A stretch of DNA of 64,000 nt from Achromobacter veterisilvae. GTDB lineage: Bacteria > Pseudomonadota > Gammaproteobacteria > Burkholderiales > Burkholderiaceae_B. The notes under the pieces were generated by a model. The model saw only the letters and a list, made by a program, of their open reading frames with translations, was not told the DNA's origin and ran no database searches. This document shows positions 33,722 to 44,304 of the stretch, piece by piece. The position numbers and the translations under genes are program-made. Where the stretch lies: contig NZ_UFQC01000003.1 in NCBI RefSeq assembly GCF_900496975.1, forward strand, positions 62,001 to 126,000. The letters run 5' to 3'. The number at the start of each line of letters is the position of its first letter. The stretch's first letter is position 1.

Positions 33722-34636
33722 ATGCTGACGCACCGGCATATCGAGGTCTTCCGGGCGGTGATGATCGCCGGCAGCGTGACCAAGGCGGCCGAGCTGCTGG
33801 GCTCGTCCCAGCCGACGGTAAGCCGCGAGCTCGCGCGCCTGGAGCAGGGCATCGGCTTTGCGCTGTTCGACCGGGTGGGAGGGCGCCTGCGGCCCACCAT
33901 GCCGGGCCTGGCGCTGTTCGACGAGGTTCGCCAGTCCTATGCCGGCCTGGAGCGCGTGGCGTCCGCCGCGGCGCGCCTGCGGGCGTTCAAGGGCGGGCAG
34001 TTGTCGGTGATCGCCTTGCCCGCGTTTTCCCATTCGATCCTGCCCGAGGCCTTCCGGCGGTTCCACGAGCGGCATGGCGGCGTGAGCCTGGCCGTGGAAA
34101 CGCAGGAGTCGCCCGTCCTGGAGGAATGGCTGACGGCCCAGCGGTACGACCTGGGCCTGACCGAGCACGACGCGGCGCCGGCGGGCACGCGGGTGGAGCT
34201 GCTGTTGGAGGTGGACGAGGTCTGCGCGCTGCCCGACGGACACGCGCTCTTGGCGCGGCCGCGGATCGAGCTGGCGGACTTCGAGGGACATGCCTTCGTC
34301 AGCCTGTCTTCCAGCGACCCTTACCGGATCCAGATCGACGAGGCCTTTGCCGAAGCGGGCGTGCTGCGGCGGTCCATCGTCGAGACCCCCACCGCCGTGT
34401 CGGTCTGCACCTTCGTGCGGCAGGGGCTGGGCCTGGCCATCGTGAACCCGCTGACCGCCCTGGATTTCGTCGGGCGCGGGATGCACATCCGCCCCTTGGC
34501 GCGTTCGTTTCCGTTCCGGGTCAGCGTCGTGTTCCCGGAGCATCGCCCGGGCAATCCGCTGGTCGGCGCGTTCATGGCGTCGCTGCGCGAGGCGGCGGCG
34601 GCCGTCGAGAGCCGGCTGGCGGCCAGCCTGAATTAG
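33722..34636 (+). CDS. lysR: LysR, activator of lysA
   Basis: A 304-residue LysR-family regulator that follows E. coli LysR itself: LTHRHIEVFRAVMIAGSVTKAAELLGSSQPTVSRELARLEQGIGFALFDRVGGRLRPT, then ESPVLEEWLTAQRYDLGLTE and RRSIVETPTAVSVCTFVRQGLGLAIVNPLTALDF, almost block for block. LysR activates lysA when diaminopimelate is present. The start was set at the ATG of MLTHRH; the frame stays open for 45 more codons but those do not resemble the family. Confidence 0.88.
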   Translation: MLTHRHIEVFRAVMIAGSVTKAAELLGSSQPTVSRELARLEQGIGFALFDRVGGRLRPTMPGLALFDEVRQSYAGLERVASAAARLRAFKGGQLSVIALPAFSHSILPEAFRRFHERHGGVSLAVETQESPVLEEWLTAQRYDLGLTEHDAAPAGTRVELLLEVDEVCALPDGHALLARPRIELADFEGHAFVSLSSSDPYRIQIDEAFAEAGVLRRSIVETPTAVSVCTFVRQGLGLAIVNPLTALDFVGRGMHIRPLARSFPFRVSVVFPEHRPGNPLVGAFMASLREAAAAVESRLAASLN

Positions 34637-34666
34637 TGTGTTTTTTTTGCTTGGCGCCAGAAACAA

Positions 34667-34692
34667 AAAAGGATGCCCGCGGGCATCCTTTT
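34667..34692. terminator. Bidirectional terminator between lysR and rpsT
   Basis: AAAAGGATGCCC-gc-GGGCATCCTTTT: a 12-bp stem with A/T tracts on both sides, used by both convergent genes. Confidence 0.8.
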
Positions 34693-34741
34693 CTATTTGC
34701 CGTATTCGTGACGCCCCGGCAGGCCGGGGCGGCAGAATGGC

Positions 34742-35005
34742 TTAGGCCAGCGCCTTGATGGCGGCAGCCAGGCGGCTCTTGTGGCGAGCGGCCTTGTTCT
34801 TGTGGATGATGTTCTTGTCGGCCACGCGATCGATCACGCTCGAGGCCTTCTGGAACACTTCGCCTGCCGCAGCCTTGTCGCCAGCGGCGATGGATTGGCG
34901 AACGCGCTTGATGGCGGTGCGCAGCATCGAGCGCAGGCTGGAATTGTGCTTGTTGCGCTCAACGGATTGGCGAGCGCGCTTGCGGGCTTGGGCGGTATTG
35001 GCCAT
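34742..35005 (-). CDS. rpsT: 30S ribosomal protein S20
   Basis: An 87-residue protein, the usual S20 length, of the small ribosomal subunit. [43 protein letters not shown] and [23 protein letters not shown] are the typical basic helices. The start is an ordinary ATG; twelve extra in-frame codons upstream were rejected on length. Confidence 0.97.
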   Translation of the reverse strand: MANTAQARKRARQSVERNKHNSSLRSMLRTAIKRVRQSIAAGDKAAAGEVFQKASSVIDRVADKNIIHKNKAARHKSRLAAAIKALA

Positions 35006-35039
35006 GTTGCTATATAAGTTGAATTCGGCAAAGTCGAAC

Positions 35040-35067
35040 ATTGTAGCAAGTCCCTACGGGATTGCAA
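35040..35067 (-). promoter_or_regulatory. rpsT promoter
   Basis: TTGCAA (35062-35067), a 16 nt spacer and TACAAT (35040-35045), minus strand, about 35 nt before the rpsT ATG. A further TTGACA is at 35076-35081. The rest of 35068-35283 holds no gene. Confidence 0.6.
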
Positions 35068-35283
35068 GCTTTTAATGTCAAGTCTACCGATGGAGCGCCC
35101 GTCAACCGGGCGGGGGGCGCTGGGAGGAATGTCCCTGGGTTGGAGGACCCTTGCGGACGATTTCCGGAAAAGCCCGGAGAAAATCCGGCCTGGAGGAAAA
35201 CCCGCGGCGCCTACTGGATAAAAACACCGTGCCAAGTATACAACGAAGCCGGCCCGGCGGCACGGACGCGCGCGCGGGCGTTG

Positions 35284-36252
35284 TCAGGTGGCGACGTTGA
35301 TCGAGACGAACCAGGGCGTGAAGCGGCGGACGTGGATCGGCATCATGTCCTTGAGCGTGTCCAGCGCGGCGTCGGTGTCGTCCAGCGGGAAGTGGCCGGA
35401 GACGGGCAGGCCGCCGGCCGCCATGGACACGCGCAGGGTGCCGCTGCGGTAGGGGCGCAGGGCGGCGATCACCTCGGCCAGCGGGCGGCCGCGGGCCTCG
35501 ACCCAGCCGGCTTCCCAGGCGGCTTCGGCCATGAGCTCCGCGCGCGGGGTGTCCATGCGGGATGCGTCGAAACGGGCGCCCGTGCCGGCGCGGACGGTGC
35601 CGTGCGCCCCGGACATGGTTTCGACCTCGACCTCGTGTTCATGCACCACCACCACCGTGCGCTGGGCCTGCTGCCGCACCATGTAGCGCGTGCCCAGGGC
35701 ACGGACCGTGCCTTCGGCCGTCTGGACGAGGAAGGGGCGGCGCGCGTCGGGCGCCACGGATACCGTGACCGCGCCATCCAGCAGGCGGACCTGCCGGTAG
35801 GCGGGGGTGAAATCCAGGTTGACGCGGCTGCGGGCGTCCAGCAGCAACTGGCTGCCGTCGGACAGCACGTAGCGGCGGCGTTCGCCCGTGGCCGTCGCGG
35901 CGTCCGCGGCGACGTTGTTCAAGGGGTAGAAGGCATTGCCTATATAGGCGGCGCAGGCGCCGGTGCCGGCGAGCGCCAGCGCGCCGGCCAGGAAACGGCG
36001 GCGTGGCGGCGCGATGGCCAGGGGCGGCGGTGCCAGCGGCGTCTGGGGGGCGGGGCCCGCGGCGGCGTACCCGGCGGGGTAGGCGTCGCCAAGCCGGCCG
36101 AACGTCGACCCCTCCAGCGAGCCCGTCAACTGTTGCCAGGCATTCTCGTGGGCAGGGTCTGCCGCTCGCCAAGCCAGGAAGTCGTTGTAGTCCTGCGCCG
36201 TCGCCTTGCCTGAGCGCAACAGCAGCAGCCAATTGATGACCTGGTCCGCCAT
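35284..36252 (-). CDS. FecR-family anti-sigma/sigma-regulator-like membrane protein
   Basis: A 322-residue FecR-type protein. Residues 1-40 are the cytosolic DUF4880 helix pair (MADQVINWLLLLRSGKATAQDYNDFLAWRAADPAHENAWQQL), residues about 86-106 are the inner-membrane anchor (RRRFLAGALALAGTGACAAYIG), and the periplasmic part has the FecR domain (RRYVLSDGSQLLLDARSRVNLDF...VRLLDGAVTVSV...FLVQTAEGTVRALGTRYMV) and a C-terminal STN-like region. FecR proteins pass a signal from an outer-membrane receptor to an ECF sigma factor. No fecI-like sigma or TonB receptor gene is next to it. The ATG has AAGGA upstream. Confidence 0.85.
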   Translation of the reverse strand: MADQVINWLLLLRSGKATAQDYNDFLAWRAADPAHENAWQQLTGSLEGSTFGRLGDAYPAGYAAAGPAPQTPLAPPPLAIAPPRRRFLAGALALAGTGACAAYIGNAFYPLNNVAADAATATGERRRYVLSDGSQLLLDARSRVNLDFTPAYRQVRLLDGAVTVSVAPDARRPFLVQTAEGTVRALGTRYMVRQQAQRTVVVVHEHEVEVETMSGAHGTVRAGTGARFDASRMDTPRAELMAEAAWEAGWVEARGRPLAEVIAALRPYRSGTLRVSMAAGGLPVSGHFPLDDTDAALDTLKDMMPIHVRRFTPWFVSINVAT

Positions 36253-36392
36253 GGGTTGTCCTTGGGCGTACTTCACTTCATGTCCCCGCATATGTTCCCG
36301 GGGGGGGTCCTTTCGATGGCAACTTGTAAATAATAAAGGTTTTTTACCAAAGATTACGGGGCGATTGTCAATTCTTGACGAACCTAGTGCAA

Positions 36393-36417
36393 AAAAGCCG
36401 GCACTAGGCCGGCTTTT
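36393..36417 (-). terminator. Terminator of murJ
   Basis: AAAAGCCGGC-actag-GCCGGCTTTT with six T residues on the minus strand, 29 nt beyond the murJ stop. It separates murJ from the FecR gene; a TTGACA (36366-36371) between them may be the FecR promoter -35. Confidence 0.8.
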
Positions 36418-36445
36418 GGGGGGAATCTAGGCAGAATTGCCGAAT

Positions 36446-38005
36446 TTAACGCGTCGGGCGTCGCCCAAAGTCCCGAGGACGAAAGCCAAACAGTAACAAC
36501 ATTCCGAAGTAGACCGCGCCGCTGGCGGCCAGCACGCCGGCCAGCCAGGCCACGCGCAGCCCGGCGTGCGCCTGCAAGGCGATCCAGTCGATCCGCCCGT
36601 CCGCGTACCAGAGCAGCGCCGCCAGCCCCGCCAGTGCGGGCAGCAGGCGCAGCGTGAACGCGGCCCACCCCGGACCGGGCTGGTAGAGGCCGCGGCGCAG
36701 CAGCCCGATCAGCAGCGCCAGCGCGTTCAGGCAGGCGCCCAGGCCGATGGCCAGCGCCAGGCCGGCATGCGCCATCAGGGGCACCAGCGCCAGGTTCAGC
36801 AACTGCGTCACGATCAGCACGCCGATGGCGATCTTCACGGGCGTGCGGATGTCCTGCTTGGCGTAGAAGCCGGGGGCCAGGATCTTGACGGCCAGCAGGC
36901 CGATCAGCCCCGCGGAGTAGGAGATGACCGCCAGGCGCGTCTGGGCGACGTCCTGGGCGGCGAAGGCGCCGTAATGGAAAAGGGTGGCGACCAGGCCGTC
37001 GGACAGCAGCGCCATGCCGATCGCGGCCGGCAGCCCCAGCAGCAGCACCAGGCGCAGGCCCCAGTCCAGCAGCGCGCTGTAGCCGCCGTGGTCGTCGCTC
37101 GCATGGGCCGCCGACAGGCTGGGCAGCAGCACGGTGCCCAGCGCGACGCCCAGCAAGGCCGTGGGGAATTCCATCAGGCGGTCGGCGAAGGACAGCCAGG
37201 TCACGCTGCCGGGGGTCAGCCAGGTGGCGATATTGGTATTGATCAGCAGGGAGAGCTGGGCCACGGACACGCCCAGCGTGGCGGGCGCCATCTGCTTCAG
37301 GATGCGCTGCACCGTCGGATCGCTCCAGGCTTCGCGGAACCGCGGCGAAAACCTGGGCGTCAGGCCCAGCCGCGCCAGGGCGGCCCATTGCACCGCCAAC
37401 TGGGCCACGCCGCCGATCATCACGCCGATGGCCAGCGCGTAGATGGGCACGTCCATGCGCGGCGCCAGCCAGAGGCAGGCGGCGATCATGGAAAGATTGA
37501 GCAGCACCGGCGTGAAGGCGGGCACGGCGAAGCGGCGCCAGGTGTTCAACACGCCCGAGGCGAAGGCGATCAGCGACATGCAGAAGATGTAGGGGAACAT
37601 CATCCGCGTCATCCAGACGGCCGCGCCGAATTCGGTGTCGCGGTCCGCGCCGCGCAGGCCGCTCGCCATGGCCGACACCACCCAGGGCGCCGCGACGATG
37701 CCGGCCAGCGTGATCAGCATCAGCGCCAAGGTCAACAGCAGGGCCACGCGGTCGAGCAGCGTGCGGACCTCTTCCGGGGAACGGTTGTTGCGCGCCGCGC
37801 CCAGGATGGGCACGAACGCCTGTGCGAAAGCGCCTTCGGCGAACAGCCGGCGCAACAGGTTGGGAATGCGGAAGGCGACCCAGAACGCGTCAGTGATGGG
37901 GCCGGCGCCGAAGGCGCGGGCCACCAGGATGTCGCGGACCAGGCCGGAAATGCGGGACAGCAGCGTAAAGCTGCTGACCGTGGCCGCCGAACGGAACAGG
38001 CTCAT
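36446..38005 (-). CDS. murJ: Lipid II flippase MurJ
   Basis: A 519-residue polytopic protein of the MOP superfamily that flips lipid II across the inner membrane for peptidoglycan synthesis. It starts MSLFRSAATVSSFTLLSRISGLVRDILVARAFGAGPITDAFWVAFRIPNLLRRLFAEGAFAQAFVP, the family N-terminus with its conserved Arg residues. About 14 membrane segments follow. KILAPGFYAKQDIRTPVKIA is the conserved TM9-10 region. It lies near rpsT, as in other betaproteobacteria. Confidence 0.95.
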   Translation of the reverse strand: MSLFRSAATVSSFTLLSRISGLVRDILVARAFGAGPITDAFWVAFRIPNLLRRLFAEGAFAQAFVPILGAARNNRSPEEVRTLLDRVALLLTLALMLITLAGIVAAPWVVSAMASGLRGADRDTEFGAAVWMTRMMFPYIFCMSLIAFASGVLNTWRRFAVPAFTPVLLNLSMIAACLWLAPRMDVPIYALAIGVMIGGVAQLAVQWAALARLGLTPRFSPRFREAWSDPTVQRILKQMAPATLGVSVAQLSLLINTNIATWLTPGSVTWLSFADRLMEFPTALLGVALGTVLLPSLSAAHASDDHGGYSALLDWGLRLVLLLGLPAAIGMALLSDGLVATLFHYGAFAAQDVAQTRLAVISYSAGLIGLLAVKILAPGFYAKQDIRTPVKIAIGVLIVTQLLNLALVPLMAHAGLALAIGLGACLNALALLIGLLRRGLYQPGPGWAAFTLRLLPALAGLAALLWYADGRIDWIALQAHAGLRVAWLAGVLAASGAVYFGMLLLFGFRPRDFGRRPTR

Positions 38006-38187
38006 GGGGAAGGCTATGTAATGAAAAAGGGGCCGACTGGCCCCGCAAGACAGGATCTTCGCCCGAAAGGCGCCGCGCCCGCAAGAATGTACGGTCTCCG
38101 GCGGCACCTTGCCGAGTCTGCAAGACTAAGCGCGGAGACCGATGGTCGTTTTGACGACCGTCGTAAAAATAGCCGCGCCGCCGCCGG

Positions 38188-38241
38188 GCCGCCCCAAGGC
38201 GGCGCAGCCCCCTCGGGGGGCAGCAAGCACACGCAGTGTGC
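38188..38241. repeat. Triple-hairpin intergenic element
   Basis: Three hairpins in a row: GCCGCC-ccaa-GGCGGC (38188-38203), GCCCCC-tc-GGGGGGC (38207-38221) and GCACAC-gca-GTGTGC (38227-38241). It sits just downstream of the SDR gene and may end its transcript. Its compact, ordered form suggests a dispersed element, but copies outside this window cannot be checked here. Confidence 0.5.
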
Positions 38242-38255
38242 GCGGCGTGGGGGCC

Positions 38256-39014
38256 TCACTTCGGCGGCATGCGGATGGCGCCGTCCAGGCGGATCGTTTC
38301 GCCGTTCAGCATATCGTTCGTGATGATGCTGTGGACCAGCTTGGCGTAGTCTTCCGGGCGGCCGAGACGGGCGGGGAAGGGGATGCTGGCGGCCAGGGAA
38401 TCCTGCACTTCCTGCGGCATGCCGAAGATCATGGGCGTGCCGAAGATGCCCGGGGCGATGGTCATGCAGCGGATGCCGGTCTTGGCCAGGTCGCGCGCGA
38501 TCGGCAGGGTCATGCCGGCCACGCCCGCCTTGGACGCGGCGTAGGCCGCCTGGCCGATCTGGCCGTCGAAGGCGGCCACGGATGCGGTGTTGATCATCAC
38601 GCCGCGCTCGCCGGTGGGTTCGGGCGAGTTCGCGCTCATGGCTTCGGCGGCCAGGCGCATCATGTTGAAGCTGCCGATCAGGTTGATCGACACGACCTTC
38701 TGGAACAGATCCAGCGGGTGCGCGCCGTTCTTGCCGACGATCTTGGCGGCCGGAGCCACGCCGGCGCAGTTAACCAGGCCGAAGAGCGCGCCCAGTTCCT
38801 TGGCCGCGGCCACGGCGTTCTTGCCGTCGGCTTCCTGCGTCACGTCGCAATGCACGTAGCGCTGGCCCAGTTCCTTGGCCAGGGCCTCGCCCGGCTCGTC
38901 CTGGACGTCGGCGATGACGACCTTGGCGCCGTTCTGCACCAGCATGCGCACGGTGCCCGCGCCCAGTCCGGAAGCGCCACCCGTAACGATGAATACCTTG
39001 TTCGCGATTTCCAT
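38256..39014 (-). CDS. SDR-family 3-hydroxyacyl-CoA dehydrogenase (type II)
   Basis: A 252-residue SDR of the HSD10/3-hydroxyacyl-CoA dehydrogenase type II group. [42 protein letters not shown] has the NAD-binding TGGASGLG and Asp-containing second strand; NCAGVAPA and [36 protein letters not shown] carry the Ser-Tyr-Lys site; APGIFGTPM is typical of this group. It would oxidise short 3-hydroxyacyl-CoAs in fatty or branched-chain acid breakdown. It lies between adk and murJ. Confidence 0.85.
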   Translation of the reverse strand: MEIANKVFIVTGGASGLGAGTVRMLVQNGAKVVIADVQDEPGEALAKELGQRYVHCDVTQEADGKNAVAAAKELGALFGLVNCAGVAPAAKIVGKNGAHPLDLFQKVVSINLIGSFNMMRLAAEAMSANSPEPTGERGVMINTASVAAFDGQIGQAAYAASKAGVAGMTLPIARDLAKTGIRCMTIAPGIFGTPMIFGMPQEVQDSLAASIPFPARLGRPEDYAKLVHSIITNDMLNGETIRLDGAIRMPPK

Positions 39015-39073
39015 GTGTCTACCACCAGATCAATTCAAGGGATGAAAGCGGCGCGGCAGGCGCCGAATGTGAC

Positions 39074-39128
39074 AAGGCCTTCGGGCCGGGGCGGGAACGC
39101 GTCGCGTCCCGCCGGCGCCGAAGGCCTT
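39074..39128. repeat. Long imperfect hairpin between adk and the SDR gene
   Basis: An inverted repeat of about 22 nt per arm (AAGGCCTTCGG...CCGAAGGCCTT at the outer ends) with a central loop near acgcgtcgcg. It is downstream of adk on the minus strand and likely ends or stabilises the kdsB-adk transcript. No T-run is present. Confidence 0.55.
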
Positions 39129-39147
39129 CAAGCCATCGCGGCGCCGG

Positions 39148-39822
<675 letters not shown>

Positions 39823-39895
39823 TTATTTTTTGTGATCCGGGGAATTATGCCGCAATGCAGCAGCCGGTGCGGCGCTGCGCTATAGGAAATAACCC

Positions 39896-40660
39896 TTATG
39901 TCTGATTGGCGTAGGCCAGCCGGACGCGCTCCAGGTCCGCCGGGGTATCTACGCCCGCCGCCGGAGGGTGGGACGCCCGATGGACGACGATGACGTGCCC
40001 GTGTTCCATGGCGCGCAGTTGCTCCAGCGACTCGAAACGCTCCAGCGCGCCTTGCGGCAGGGTGGGGTAGCGGCGCAGGAACGACACGCGGTAGGCGTAC
40101 AGCCCGATATGGTGCCAGGCGGGCAGGCCCTCGGCCAGCACGCGTTCGCCGGAGGCCAGCGCATCGCGGGCCCAGGGGATGGGGGCGCGCGAGAAATACA
40201 GGGCGCGGTCGTCCGCGGCGCAGACCAGTTTCACGACGTTGGGGTTGAACAGCGCTTCGGCGTCGGCCAGGGGGCAGGCGCAGGTGGCGATGTCCGCCTC
40301 CGGACAGGCTTGGAGCTTGGCGGCGACGGCGTCGATGAGGCCGGGCTCGATCAGCGGTTCGTCGCCCTGGACGTTCACCACGATGGCATCGTCGGGCAGG
40401 CCGAGCTGATCCACGGCTTCGGCCAGGCGGTCGGTGCCGGTGGGATGGTCGCCGCGGGTCATCAGCGCCTGCAGGCCATGGGCCTGCACGGCCTGCTGGA
40501 CCCGCGCGTCGTCGGTGGCGACGTAGACGCGGGCAGCGCCGGACTGGGCGGCGCGCTCGGCCGTGCGCACCACCATGGGCTTGCCGGCGATGTCGGCCAG
40601 CGGCTTGTCGGGCAGCCGGGTCGAGGCGGTGCGCGCCGGAATCAGGGCGATGAAGCTCAT
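39896..40660 (-). CDS. kdsB: 3-deoxy-manno-octulosonate cytidylyltransferase
   Basis: A 254-residue nucleotidyltransferase that makes CMP-Kdo for lipopolysaccharide. [35 protein letters not shown] is the nucleotide-binding start; [31 protein letters not shown] and [11 protein letters not shown] are family motifs; [18 protein letters not shown] is the Kdo-binding region. It starts 11 nt after ycaR. Confidence 0.96.
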   Translation of the reverse strand: MSFIALIPARTASTRLPDKPLADIAGKPMVVRTAERAAQSGAARVYVATDDARVQQAVQAHGLQALMTRGDHPTGTDRLAEAVDQLGLPDDAIVVNVQGDEPLIEPGLIDAVAAKLQACPEADIATCACPLADAEALFNPNVVKLVCAADDRALYFSRAPIPWARDALASGERVLAEGLPAWHHIGLYAYRVSFLRRYPTLPQGALERFESLEQLRAMEHGHVIVVHRASHPPAAGVDTPADLERVRLAYANQT

Positions 40661-40671
40661 GCGGCGGCGGT

Positions 40672-40854
40672 TCAACTGGCGGCGGGGGCGTCGTCGAGCG
40701 CGCGGGCTTCCGATTCCAGCATGACGGGGATGCCGTCGCGCACGGGGAAGGCCAGGCGGTCGGCGCGGCAGACCAGTTCGGCCTGCTGCCGGTCGTGTTC
40801 GAGGCGGCCCTTGCACAGGGGGCAGACGAGGATGTCGAGAAGGCGGGATTCCAT
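40672..40854 (-). CDS. ycaR: Trm112/YcaR (UPF0434) small protein
   Basis: A 60-residue protein of the Trm112-like family. [46 protein letters not shown] is the standard motif with the CPLC knuckle and a third Cys. It usually sits between lpxK and kdsB; here lpxK is 2.4 kb away because of the igaA-like gene. Its biochemical role is unclear. Confidence 0.9.
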   Translation of the reverse strand: MESRLLDILVCPLCKGRLEHDRQQAELVCRADRLAFPVRDGIPVMLESEARALDDAPAAS

Positions 40855-41047
40855 GACCGGAATTCTAAAGCAGTTTGCCCCGGGCCGGACCGGCCTGGCG
40901 GGTGCCCGAAGCGGCGGCGGGACGCCTTTTGGCGCCGTTTTCGACCGATTTGTTAATTAATGTCATATTTTGAATTGAGTCCTGCGAATTGCGGGACGGA
41001 TCGTCGCTATCATCCGCCGCGATTCTCAGCAGAACACAGGAAACGCG

Positions 41048-43261
41048 ATGGATTCCAACACTATCAGGATCGGCTTGATGCTCATCGTCCTGGCCTGGAC
41101 GGTGGTGAGCGGGATCACCTACATGGCCCGGCGCAGCGGCAACAAGGGCGCGCTGCGCGAACTCAAGCAGGAAGGCCAGCCCTTGCGCCGGATGACGGCG
41201 GCGGAGCGCGAGATGCTGCAGCCCTTCCTGATCCATCCGGCGGGCCCCAGGAAGACGGCGCGCCTGGCCAACGACGGGATCTTTCCGCTGCGCGGCGCCT
41301 TCGTGCGCCACGGCATCTCGTCGAACCAGGGCGGTTCGACCATGCACGACACGCTGGGCGGGGTGGACGTGGTGCTGCCCTACGACGCCCGCGACTATCT
41401 GCGCGAAGACAACGTGGCCGAAGTGGCGATGACGGAAAAATACGCCATCGTCGTCGCCCTGAACGGCGAGTTCGACCTGGCTGGCGGGCGCGAGCGCGAC
41501 CAGCGGCGGGACAGGCAGGAGCGGCAATGGTCCGCCGGCAAGACCGGGGCGATGCAGAATATCGCCGATCCGGAAACCGAGGCGCCTGGCGCGGCGCGCG
41601 AGCAGGACGGGCACGAACTGTCCGAGGCGATGCGGGTCGAGATCCTGGGCCAGCGCGACGAGACGCCCGCGGAAATCGCCGATCGCCGGCATCCGGGCAT
41701 CGCCTTCTGGATCTCGATGCTGTGGCTGCTGGTCTTCGCCGGGCTGGCCGCGACGGCGGCGGGCGGCGGCGCGGCGTTCGCGGGCGCGGCCGCGGCGCTG
41801 GCCGTCCTGGCGCTGTGGCTGACCTGGCGCAAGCGCGCCCTGGGCGCGCCGCAGAAGGTGAACCGCGCCAGGGGCGAACTCCACGCCATCGTGCTGACCA
41901 ATCCCGACAACGCCCAGGCCGTGTCCGCCCAACTGTTCCTGGGCGACAAACTGCCGGTCAAGCTGCCGGACCATTGGCGCGCCACGCTGGAGTTGCCCGA
42001 CGACGGCCGCGTGGACGTGGACATGCGCGTGGAGGACTACTCCGTCGTGCGCCTGGGCGGCAGCCATTCGGTGGATGAGGAGCAGCGCCTTTTCCCGCGC
42101 GTTTTCTGGGGCCGCCACGCGACGCTGGCGCTGACGGGGTTGCTGGCCGGCGCGGCGCTGTACGCGTCGGCGGACAGCCTGAAGGGCGATGCGGCGCTGG
42201 CCAGCGCCTGGCTGCGGGGCGTTCCGCCGCGCGCCTATGCCTCGGCGGCCGAACTGGCCCAGGATCCGCCGGGCTTCGGCGTGCCCGTCTCGCTGCAGGG
42301 CCGCGCGCGTTGCGAACTGCGGCCCGGCGATGACGGCAAGGTGGATTTCGACTGCGGCCGGTTGCGCTGGGGCGGCGAGGAGCCGCAGCCCGGTCGCCTG
42401 GAAGTGAACGCGGCGGTCATGCAGCTATATTCCGGCGATTTCCTGAAGACCCGGCCCAATCCGATGCTGGACGTCCTGCTGGCCAGCCAGATCTACAGCC
42501 GGATGCGCGACAACCCCATGGCGGGCTACGCCGCGCGCAACGTTTCGGCGCTGAGCGTGGCGGGCTTGAGCAAGACGGTGCTCACCATCGAGCAGGCCTG
42601 CGACCTGGCCACCGGCGAATCGATCGCCGCGTGCGACGAGCTGAAGCGGGCATTCGCCGCCAACGTCCTGCTGGCGAAAGAGGGGGCCGGCAGTTGGCTC
42701 GAACTGCACAGGCTGGCGGAAGAGGGCGCGTTCCAGGGCAAGGGGCGCGGCGACGACGGCGTCATGTTCTCGCGCTATGTCGACGAGGTCCGCCGCCTGG
42801 CGCGGTCCGGCATGCACACATTGATCGAGGCGGCCCTGGACCGCGCGTCCCGCGGCGCCATGGAAACGCAGCGGGGCGGGGTGGTGCTGCGCGTGCTGCC
42901 CGGGCCGTACGCGACGCTGCCGCGCCTGCGCGATACGGCCAACGAGGGGCTGCTGGCGGCCTGGAACCAGCAGTTGCACGTTCTGTCGCCCGACGGCGCG
43001 ATGCCGTTCAAGGTCAGCGGCATGGTGGCGGGCGCGGGCACCGATTCCTCGGGCGCGCCGGAGATCGCCGTGGATGCGGGGCGCAGCCTGGATGATCCGT
43101 GGCCGTCGCTGGCGCGCATGGCCTGGCTGCTGCTGGCGGGGCTGCTGGTGCTCGCGCACCTGCCGCTGGCCGTCGTTCGCAAGCGGGAGTCCTCCGCCCG
43201 CGAACGGGGCCTGCGGGAATATGCCGAGCGCCGCCGCGCGGCCAAGCCCGCGTTCTTCTAG
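41048..43261 (+). CDS. IgaA/UmoB-type membrane protein
   Basis: A 737-residue membrane protein with the topology of enterobacterial IgaA: one N-terminal segment (about 8-26), a cytoplasmic domain, a membrane pair (about 218-260), a second cytoplasmic domain (265-355), a segment at 358-376, a long periplasmic domain, and a last segment (about 689-710). Aligning to my memory of IgaA, blocks match, e.g. [36 protein letters not shown] and the periplasmic RARCELRPG...[10 protein letters not shown]. The four periplasmic cysteines, C422, C436, C518 and C529, sit where IgaA has its two disulfides. IgaA restrains the Rcs envelope-stress phosphorelay; no rcs genes are in this window, so its partner here is unknown. 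It is plus-strand between minus-strand lpxK and ycaR. Confidence 0.75.
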   Translation: MDSNTIRIGLMLIVLAWTVVSGITYMARRSGNKGALRELKQEGQPLRRMTAAEREMLQPFLIHPAGPRKTARLANDGIFPLRGAFVRHGISSNQGGSTMHDTLGGVDVVLPYDARDYLREDNVAEVAMTEKYAIVVALNGEFDLAGGRERDQRRDRQERQWSAGKTGAMQNIADPETEAPGAAREQDGHELSEAMRVEILGQRDETPAEIADRRHPGIAFWISMLWLLVFAGLAATAAGGGAAFAGAAAALAVLALWLTWRKRALGAPQKVNRARGELHAIVLTNPDNAQAVSAQLFLGDKLPVKLPDHWRATLELPDDGRVDVDMRVEDYSVVRLGGSHSVDEEQRLFPRVFWGRHATLALTGLLAGAALYASADSLKGDAALASAWLRGVPPRAYASAAELAQDPPGFGVPVSLQGRARCELRPGDDGKVDFDCGRLRWGGEEPQPGRLEVNAAVMQLYSGDFLKTRPNPMLDVLLASQIYSRMRDNPMAGYAARNVSALSVAGLSKTVLTIEQACDLATGESIAACDELKRAFAANVLLAKEGAGSWLELHRLAEEGAFQGKGRGDDGVMFSRYVDEVRRLARSGMHTLIEAALDRASRGAMETQRGGVVLRVLPGPYATLPRLRDTANEGLLAAWNQQLHVLSPDGAMPFKVSGMVAGAGTDSSGAPEIAVDAGRSLDDPWPSLARMAWLLLAGLLVLAHLPLAVVRKRESSARERGLREYAERRRAAKPAFF

Positions 43262-44304
43262 TGTCTGGGCGGCTGGCGCAGGGACCGGGCCAGCCAGTCG
43301 AAGAGTTCCGGGTCGGAAAAACCGGCCCGCACCGGGACTTCCCACAGGCGCGCGTCGCCCAGGGCGGCGCACTTGATCGCGTCCTTGGAAGTGACCAGGA
43401 TGGCGTCGGCCGCCAGCGTCCGGAAAGGCGATTCGGCGTAGTCGTGGTGGTCCGGCAGCGCCAGGGTGGTTTCCGGCGCGATGCCCGCGGCGCGCAGCGT
43501 GGCGAAGAAGCGTTCGGGGTTGCCGATGCCGGCCGCCGCCGCCACGCGGGGCTGCCCGGCGAAGGCCGCCAGGGGCCGCGTGCCGCCGCCTTCGATCTGG
43601 CGCGCTTCGCCTGGCTCCAGCCACATGCGCGCCTGGCGCGGACGGCCGCCCGCGCCGCTGGCGGCTTGCGGCGGTCCGCCGGGGGCGCCGGCGTTCGTCA
43701 CCACCGCATCCACCTCGCGCAGGCGGCTGGCGGGCTCGCGCAAGGGGCCGGCCGGCAGCAGGCGGCCGTTGCCCACGCCGCGCTCGTCCTGCACCACGAT
43801 CTCGACGTCGCGGGCCAGCGCCAGGTGCTGAAGCCCGTCGTCCGACACGATCACGTCCACTTCGGGGTGCGCTTGCAGCAGGGCCTGGGCCGCCAGGGCG
43901 CGCTTGGGATGCACCGCCACCGGGGCGCCGGTGGCGCGGGCGATCAGCGCCGGTTCATCGCCGTAGCGGGCGGCTTCCAGCGCGCCGGTCCCGACGCGGG
44001 CTTGCGGGCCGACTTCGACCCCGTAGCCGCGGCTGACCACGCCCGGCGTGTAGCCGCGCGCGCGCAGGCCTTCCACGGTGGCGATGACCATCGGCGTCTT
44101 GCCGGTGCCGCCGACGTAGACGTTGCCGATCACCACCACCGGAACGGGGGCGCGATAGGCCTTGCGGGTGCCGTCCAGGTAGCGTTTGCGCTTGCGCGCC
44201 ACTGCCCAGGCGGTCAGCGCGGACAGGGGGCGCAGTAGGGTGGACAGCCAGCCGCCGTGCTGCCATTGGCGCGCCAGCAGCGTCGAGGCGCGCTTCGCGG
44301 TCAC
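43258..44304 (-). CDS. lpxK: Tetraacyldisaccharide 4'-kinase LpxK
   Basis: A 348-residue inner-membrane-linked kinase that phosphorylates the lipid A precursor at the 4' position. [22 protein letters not shown] is the N-terminal membrane helix; [20 protein letters not shown] holds the P-loop; [12 protein letters not shown] and [25 protein letters not shown] carry the catalytic Asp region. The GTG start overlaps the exbD stop as GTGA. Its 3' end overlaps the convergent igaA-like gene by 4 nt. Confidence 0.94.
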   Translation of the reverse strand: MTAKRASTLLARQWQHGGWLSTLLRPLSALTAWAVARKRKRYLDGTRKAYRAPVPVVVIGNVYVGGTGKTPMVIATVEGLRARGYTPGVVSRGYGVEVGPQARVGTGALEAARYGDEPALIARATGAPVAVHPKRALAAQALLQAHPEVDVIVSDDGLQHLALARDVEIVVQDERGVGNGRLLPAGPLREPASRLREVDAVVTNAGAPGGPPQAASGAGGRPRQARMWLEPGEARQIEGGGTRPLAAFAGQPRVAAAAGIGNPERFFATLRAAGIAPETTLALPDHHDYAESPFRTLAADAILVTSKDAIKCAALGDARLWEVPVRAGFSDPELFDWLARSLRQPPRH

